Below, piece by piece: positions 45,901 to 49,243 of a DNA stretch of 49,243 bases. Under the pieces are notes generated by a model. The model did not search any database and had not been told where the DNA came from. It saw nothing but the letters and a program-made list of their open reading frames with translations. The position numbers and the translations under genes are program-made. Numbering within the stretch: position 1 is the first letter of the stretch; every line of letters begins with the position of its first letter. Origin of the DNA: an uncultured Caryophanales bacterium (GTDB lineage Bacteria > Bacillota_I > Bacilli_A > RF39 > UBA660); NCBI GenBank assembly GCA_946414975.1, contig CAMKQS010000005.1, forward strand, positions 1 through 49,243, written 5' to 3'.

Positions 45901-45929
45901 GACAGATTAGTACAAAGTCTGCCTTTTTT
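45901..45929 (+). terminator. Terminator after the VanY-type gene
   Basis: CAGATT (45903-45908) with AGTCTG (45916-45921), one wobble pair, 7-base loop, then CC and six Ts. Moderate strength. Confidence 0.55.
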
Positions 45930-45930
45930 A

Positions 45931-45939
45931 TGCTATAAT
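45931..45939 (+). promoter_or_regulatory. Extended -10 promoter element
   Basis: TGCTATAAT right after the preceding terminator T run; this stretch resembles the one at 49001-49016. Confidence 0.5.
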
Positions 45940-45971
45940 TTTAGTGATTTAAAATTCAAGAAAGTTATTTT

Positions 45972-46010
45972 ATGATAAAATTAATGTAAATTGGTTAAGA
46001 ATATCTAGAC
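45972..46010 (+). pseudogene. Decayed copy of the TNINWL mini-ORF
   Basis: The frame encoding KINVNWLRI (from about 45977) matches KTNINWL of the ORFs at 47471 and 49041, also at DNA level (AAATTGGTT shared with 47471). The ATG at 45972 is out of frame with it and hits TAA after five codons, so this copy is broken. The upstream stretch TTTTATG, TATAAT, AGTG matches the one before 49041. Confidence 0.6.
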
Positions 46011-46038
46011 ATGACAAAATAAATGTTAAGGAGAATAT

Positions 46039-46533
46039 ATGGCTTTAATTATTGGAAATATAATTGCTTTAATCGGTTCAATATTAATGGTTTATGTTGG
46101 TGTTATTAAAGATAAAAAAGGAATTTTATTTGTACAATCTTTGCAAATAGCGTTACTTGCAATTAGTAATTTAGTATTAAATGGTATTTCTGGTTTTATT
46201 ATTAATACAATAAATCTTATTAGAAATATTATTTGTTATAAAGAAGCATTATCTTTAAAAGTTAAGATATTATTATCAATTATATCTATTATATTAACTA
46301 TATATTTTAATAATCATGGACTACTTGGATATTTGCCATTAATAAGTGGATTAATATATTTATGGTTTATGACTGTGAAAGATGTTATTAAGTTTAAAAT
46401 ATTGATTATAGTATCTGTTGTATTTTGGTTAATATATGATATTACTATTCAATCATATACTGCCAGTCTATTTGATTTAATTACTATAATAGTAAGTTCT
46501 ATCTCAGTTATTAAATTAAAAACAAAACATTAA
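46039..46533 (+). CDS. YgjV family inner membrane protein
   Basis: 164 aa, five or six membrane helices and little else. The pattern GSILMVYVGVIKDKKGILFVQSLQIALLAISNLVLNG, read in pieces, matches the YgjV (Imp-YgjV) family, whose function is not known. TAAGGAGA precedes the ATG. It lies among accessory genes and follows a broken TNINWL copy by about 30 bases. Confidence 0.78.
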   Translation: MALIIGNIIALIGSILMVYVGVIKDKKGILFVQSLQIALLAISNLVLNGISGFIINTINLIRNIICYKEALSLKVKILLSIISIILTIYFNNHGLLGYLPLISGLIYLWFMTVKDVIKFKILIIVSVVFWLIYDITIQSYTASLFDLITIIVSSISVIKLKTKH

Positions 46534-46579
46534 CTATTATTCCTTTATATATTTAAAAATAAGTAATTAATTTTTTTAT

Positions 46580-46588
46580 TGTTATAAT
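46580..46588 (+). promoter_or_regulatory. Extended -10 promoter
   Basis: TGTTATAAT upstream of the S66 peptidase relic; no clear -35. Confidence 0.45.
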
Positions 46589-46626
46589 TGATATGATAGT
46601 TAAAGTTTGATAATTGAGGTTATAAT

Positions 46627-46843
46627 ATGCTAGAAACTATTTTAAAAGATAAAGAAATACTATGATGAATATAAAGAAGTATATAAAAAGGTAATGAAGG
46701 AATTTAAATGTGAAGATTTACCAATTATGTATAATATTAATATAGGTCATGCATATCCAATAGGTATAATACCATTAGGAATAAATGTAAAAGTAGATTA
46801 TATAAATAAGAGAATATCTCTTATAGAATCAGCAACAAAATAA
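46627..46843 (+). pseudogene. 3' fragment of an S66 LD-carboxypeptidase-like gene
   Basis: After a short start (MLETILKDKEIL, then stop at 46663-46665) a shifted frame reads YYDEYKEVYKKVMKEF, then LPIMYNINIGHAYPIGII and ISLIESATK to TAA at 46841-46843. This is the C-terminal part of S66 peptidases (LD-carboxypeptidase/MccF), which includes the conserved GH of the catalytic triad. The N-terminal two-thirds with the nucleophile Ser are missing. A promoter and ATG still stand in front. It is a dead gene remnant in an accessory region. Confidence 0.78.
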
Positions 46844-46895
46844 AAGAAGATAAGTATAATAATTATGTTAAGATTGAAAAAATAGAGGTGATTGG

Positions 46896-47465
46896 ATGAA
46901 ATATAAGACGCCAATTTTACAAACAGAAAGATTAATATTAAAAAGAGGATCATATGAGGACTTTACAAAAGTATATGAATATGATTTAACTAAGTTAAGA
47001 AATATAGCAGGAGAATTTGAATTTGTAAAATATGATCCTGAAAAATTAAGAGGCTTTGTAACATATGCTGACGAAGAAGAAAATGTACTTGACTTTATTA
47101 TTTATTTAAGGGAAAATAATCAACCAATAGGAAATATTGTATATGATAGATATAATAAAGATAATAAATCATTAGAAATTTCGTGTAATTTACATCCAAA
47201 TTATTGGAGAAGAGGTTATATGACAGAAGCTATATTATTTACAATGGAATATGTATTTAATAATCTTGATATTGATAATATTGTATATAGTTATGCAGAA
47301 GAGAACTTTAAATCAAAAGGTTTAAGTGATAAAATTGGATTTAATTTTTATTATAGTCATACTCAACACTACAAGAGATTTGATAAGGATATAAAGTTGA
47401 TAGAAACAATAATGTCAAAAGAAGATTTTAATAAAAAGTATGGAACTAACAATAAAAGTAGGTGA
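46896..47465 (+). CDS. GNAT acetyltransferase (RimJ/RimL type)
   Basis: 189 aa. It opens with QTERLILKRGSYEDF, typical of the RimJ/RimL group, and has the CoA-binding region LHPNYWRRGYMTEAILFTMEYVF, followed by NFKSKGLSDKIGF. The target, protein or small molecule, is unknown. GAGGTGATTGG precedes the ATG. The gene follows the S66 relic and directly precedes the TNINWL ORF at 47471. Confidence 0.9.
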   Translation: MKYKTPILQTERLILKRGSYEDFTKVYEYDLTKLRNIAGEFEFVKYDPEKLRGFVTYADEEENVLDFIIYLRENNQPIGNIVYDRYNKDNKSLEISCNLHPNYWRRGYMTEAILFTMEYVFNNLDIDNIVYSYAEENFKSKGLSDKIGFNFYYSHTQHYKRFDKDIKLIETIMSKEDFNKKYGTNNKSR

Positions 47466-47470
47466 TTTAC

Positions 47471-47560
47471 GTGAATAATGAAAATAAAACTAATATAAAT
47501 TGGTTGAGCATGATTTATCTAACCCCTTTAACAAATCCTTATAAAATAACGGAAAATTAA
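47471..47560 (+). CDS. 29-aa TNINWL mini-ORF, copy 1
   Basis: A GTG start after TAGGTGA and 29 codons. Protein: starts VNNENKTNINWL, then SMIY, ending YKITEN. It shares TNINWL, IY and YK at matching positions with the ORF at 49041, which is also exactly 29 codons. No membrane helix is evident. Matching length and motif in two copies suggest a real small protein or a conserved module end. Confidence 0.55.
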   Translation: MNNENKTNINWLSMIYLTPLTNPYKITEN

Positions 47561-47922
47561 AAACTAGAACTTACATATTTTATATAAAAATTAAGTAAAA
47601 ATAGGCAATAATACCTAAAATAGTAAAAATGTTTTTTTTATATTTTTGATAAGGAGATATTTCCAGCTACTCGCACGATACAATAAAGAAAGCAATAGTT
47701 TTAAATAAATAGGAAAATCAAGAAAAGTATAGTATAATATAAGTAGTTAATAAATCATAAAAGAGGGAATCGTTTTAACGATAATCTCACAACTATTACA
47801 AATCTTTTTTGAGGGAAAGAAATAAGAAGTATTTAGAGAATATTTTATTACTGGTTGTTGTTGATGTAATGAATGATCAACAGAAAAATCAAAAACAAAG
47901 TAATTAAATAGGAGGAGTATAA
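47561..47922 (+). other. Intergenic region with structured leader, no gene
   Basis: I see no protein-coding gene. The first 120 bases are similar to the tail after 49130. TATAAT at 47733-47738 is a possible -10. Two hairpins follow: ATCGTT/AACGAT (47769-47782) and TGTTGAT/ATCAACA (47859-47882). A 12-codon ORF (ATG near 47869, MNDQQKNQKQSN) lies just before the ribosome site of the next gene. The long leader may regulate the InlB/M23-like gene. Confidence 0.5.
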
Positions 47923-48951
47923 ATGAAAAAAGCAGTAATATACATTCTAATTGTTCTAGCAGTAGTTGGTTCTGGAACATTCATCATGGTTAAAAATACA
48001 AAAAAAGGCAATGAATCACAAACAACCAAAAAGAAAGAAAATAGTAATAAATCTTGTGAACCAATTATTGGCGGTTCATTTGCTTTAAATTTTGAAACAG
48101 ATAGTGATCAAAAAATTGAAAGTATGGATATTTGTATAGCATGTTCTCCAGATTCATATAGTGATTTACCAATACCAGTAAAAGAAGGGTATGAATTTGC
48201 TGGTTGGTATTATGATCAAAACTTACAAAATAAAGTTAATGCAACAAATACATTAGATATAACTCCAATACCCAAAAAAGAAAAAGAATGTACTATTGGT
48301 TATGAAGATATAACCATATATGCAAATTGGAATAAAAAAGAAGAATTAAAAGAAGAATCTAAAGTTGAAGAAACTTCAACTATTATCCCGGAAGTATTAA
48401 TAGATGATGATTCTCAATCCAGTACAGTAGAAGAAAGTCCTGAACCAAGTACAGTAGAAGAAAGTCCTGAACCCACATTCTCTAAGATTTTTAGAAAACC
48501 AGTAGAAGTTGGTAAATTAATGCGTGAAAAAGAAGGAAGTCCAATGTTCGTATTTGTAACAAAAAACTCATCTCCAGTATATTCCATCACCAATGGAGTG
48601 GTTTATAAAGTTTTTTCTAATACTACTTCAAGTGCAGGGGAACGAGTATTTAACGTTCTTATAATGGCAAAATCAGATAATATAACTTATTTTATAGAAT
48701 ATTTGTGGGTTAAAACACCAAAAGTAAGTCTTAATCAAATTGTAACAAGTGATACTGTTATAGGAAATGTCCCAATTATGGCGGCACAATATTTACCATT
48801 TATATATGTAAATATTTATTCATGCAATAATGATGAAAGGAACTGTAGTGATCAAGAATTAATTAGAACTTACTATAGGAAGTTACGACTAATCAACCCA
48901 ATGACATGCATGGATATTCCTTCAACTAATGAAATCTGGGAAAGTAGATAA
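47923..48951 (+). CDS. Anchored protein with InlB repeat and catalytically dead M23-like domain
   Basis: 342 aa. A signal-anchor helix (about 4-22), one InlB/Flg_new repeat (about 50-135, with EGYEFAGWYYD and YANW), an acidic linker with two STVEESPEP units, and a C-terminal domain with lysostaphin/M23 layout (PVYSITNGVVYKVF, VSLNQIVTSDTVIGNV). The M23 metal ligands (HxxxD and HxH) are absent: the segment expected to read HLHF reads FIYVNIY. So it probably binds rather than cuts. AGGAGGAG precedes the ATG. It lies between two TNINWL modules. Confidence 0.8.
   Translation: MKKAVIYILIVLAVVGSGTFIMVKNTKKGNESQTTKKKENSNKSCEPIIGGSFALNFETDSDQKIESMDICIACSPDSYSDLPIPVKEGYEFAGWYYDQNLQNKVNATNTLDITPIPKKEKECTIGYEDITIYANWNKKEELKEESKVEETSTIIPEVLIDDDSQSSTVEESPEPSTVEESPEPTFSKIFRKPVEVGKLMREKEGSPMFVFVTKNSSPVYSITNGVVYKVFSNTTSSAGERVFNVLIMAKSDNITYFIEYLWVKTPKVSLNQIVTSDTVIGNVPIMAAQYLPFIYVNIYSCNNDERNCSDQELIRTYYRKLRLINPMTCMDIPSTNEIWESR
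48421..48474 (+). repeat. 27-bp tandem repeat, two units
   Basis: Units 48421-48447 and 48448-48474 differ at one base and encode STVEESPEP twice. In-frame 27-bp units allow length change by slippage without a frameshift. Confidence 0.9.
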
Positions 48952-48983
48952 TAAAATAAAAAGGATAGAGTAAAATAAGCAAG

Positions 48984-49006
48984 GAGTAGATAAAATCTAC
49001 TCTTTT
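48984..49006 (+). terminator. Intrinsic terminator
   Basis: GAGTAGAT (48984-48991) with ATCTACTC (48995-49002), 3-base loop, TTTT. Nearly the same hairpin as at 35356. Confidence 0.78.
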
Positions 49007-49007
49007 A

Positions 49008-49016
49008 TGTTATAAT
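49008..49016 (+). promoter_or_regulatory. Extended -10 promoter
   Basis: TGTTATAAT directly after the terminator T run; it drives the ORF at 49041. Confidence 0.55.
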
Positions 49017-49040
49017 TAGTGCAGTTAGGAAGTGATTTCT

Positions 49041-49130
49041 ATGAGCGAAAAAACTAACATCAACTGGTTGGCTTGTATTTATTCTGTACATCAACAAAAC
49101 CATTATAAAATGGGAGTTTTTAAGAATTGA
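49041..49130 (+). CDS. 29-aa TNINWL mini-ORF, copy 2
   Basis: ATG after TAGGAAGTGA and 29 codons to TGA. Protein: MSEKTNINWLACIYSV, ending YKMGVFKN. It has its own promoter, which makes it more than a random short ORF. It is the same length as the copy at 47471 and shares the KTNINWL core. Function unknown. Confidence 0.6.
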   Translation: MSEKTNINWLACIYSVHQQNHYKMGVFKN

Positions 49131-49243
49131 GATCTTGCAAGTTTTAGTAAAAAAATAAGAAATTATTAAAAAAATAGGTTAAAATATTCTCATTTTTGAG
49201 AGAAATTAGGGTACTGACTTGTAACACTCTGACACAATTTAAA
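49131..49243 (+). other. Non-coding tail at the window edge
   Basis: No gene is visible. It is similar in part to 47590-47690 (AGTAAAAA, ATTTTTGA, and a closing ACAAT). It contains a small hairpin TCTCA/TGAGA (49188-49201). Confidence 0.4.

Noticed and set aside
47471..49243. A transposon or insertion sequence
   Set aside because: There is no transposase or integrase frame and no terminal inverted repeat; only direct, imperfect repeats are visible.

Overview
This 49 kb window is very AT-rich, and every gene I could support lies on the + strand; the minus-strand reading frames look like shadows. TGA works as an ordinary stop (for example at the end of yitT, and as the regulated stop inside prfB), so the genetic code is standard. 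A membrane-type MurF, Ddl, FtsE/FtsX, YitT, YutD, YunB and SpoIVA together point to a low-GC Bacillota from a spore-forming lineage. My best guess is an uncultured gut member of the Bacilli near Erysipelotrichales/RF39, close to the root of the Mollicutes. That placement is an inference from gene content and base composition.

Layout. 1-7.2 kb: cell wall and division (murF end, ddl), prfB with a programmed +1 frameshift, yitT, ftsE-ftsX. 7.2-13.9 kb: yunB and yutD, a zinc-ribbon membrane protein with a TPM-domain partner, spoIVA, feoA-feoB and a small anchored protein. 14-17.4 kb: a pilin-like protein with a duplicated middle and an unusually GC-rich C-terminal end, a 33-codon ORF, an unrecognised 529-aa protein and a lipoprotein. 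17.5-20.2 kb: rpsU, yqeY, trpS, rplS, lepB. 20.2-25.4 kb: a coiled-coil protein, a 957-aa surface protein with seven InlB/Flg_new-type repeats, and a gene that appears to start with AUU. 25.5-32.4 kb: a membrane protein, a frameshifted nucleoside phosphorylase next to a guanine deaminase, a Ca2+-type P-ATPase and an ABC exporter.

32.4-49.2 kb is accessory in character. It holds many small stand-alone enzymes (two Nudix, three GNAT, an HD hydrolase, two histidine phosphatases, HAD, a P-loop kinase, flavodoxin, alpha/beta hydrolase), CapA plus an OatA-like acyltransferase with a second, apparently dead SGNH domain, a VanY-type carboxypeptidase and an InlB-repeat protein with an M23-like domain lacking catalytic residues. 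It also contains gene relics: a HAD 5' fragment, an S66 peptidase 3' fragment, and three copies, one decayed, of a 29-codon ORF encoding a TNINWL motif. Two of those copies flank the M23-like gene.

Two architectural habits recur. Stop codons often lie inside or at the edge of the terminator hairpin (ten cases), and terminators are often followed at once by an extended -10 promoter (TGnTATAAT). I see no complete phage, transposon, CRISPR array, tRNA or rRNA. The most unusual leads are the pilin-like gene with a possible hypermutable tail, the TNINWL modules flanking a surface-protein gene, and the AUU-start gene.
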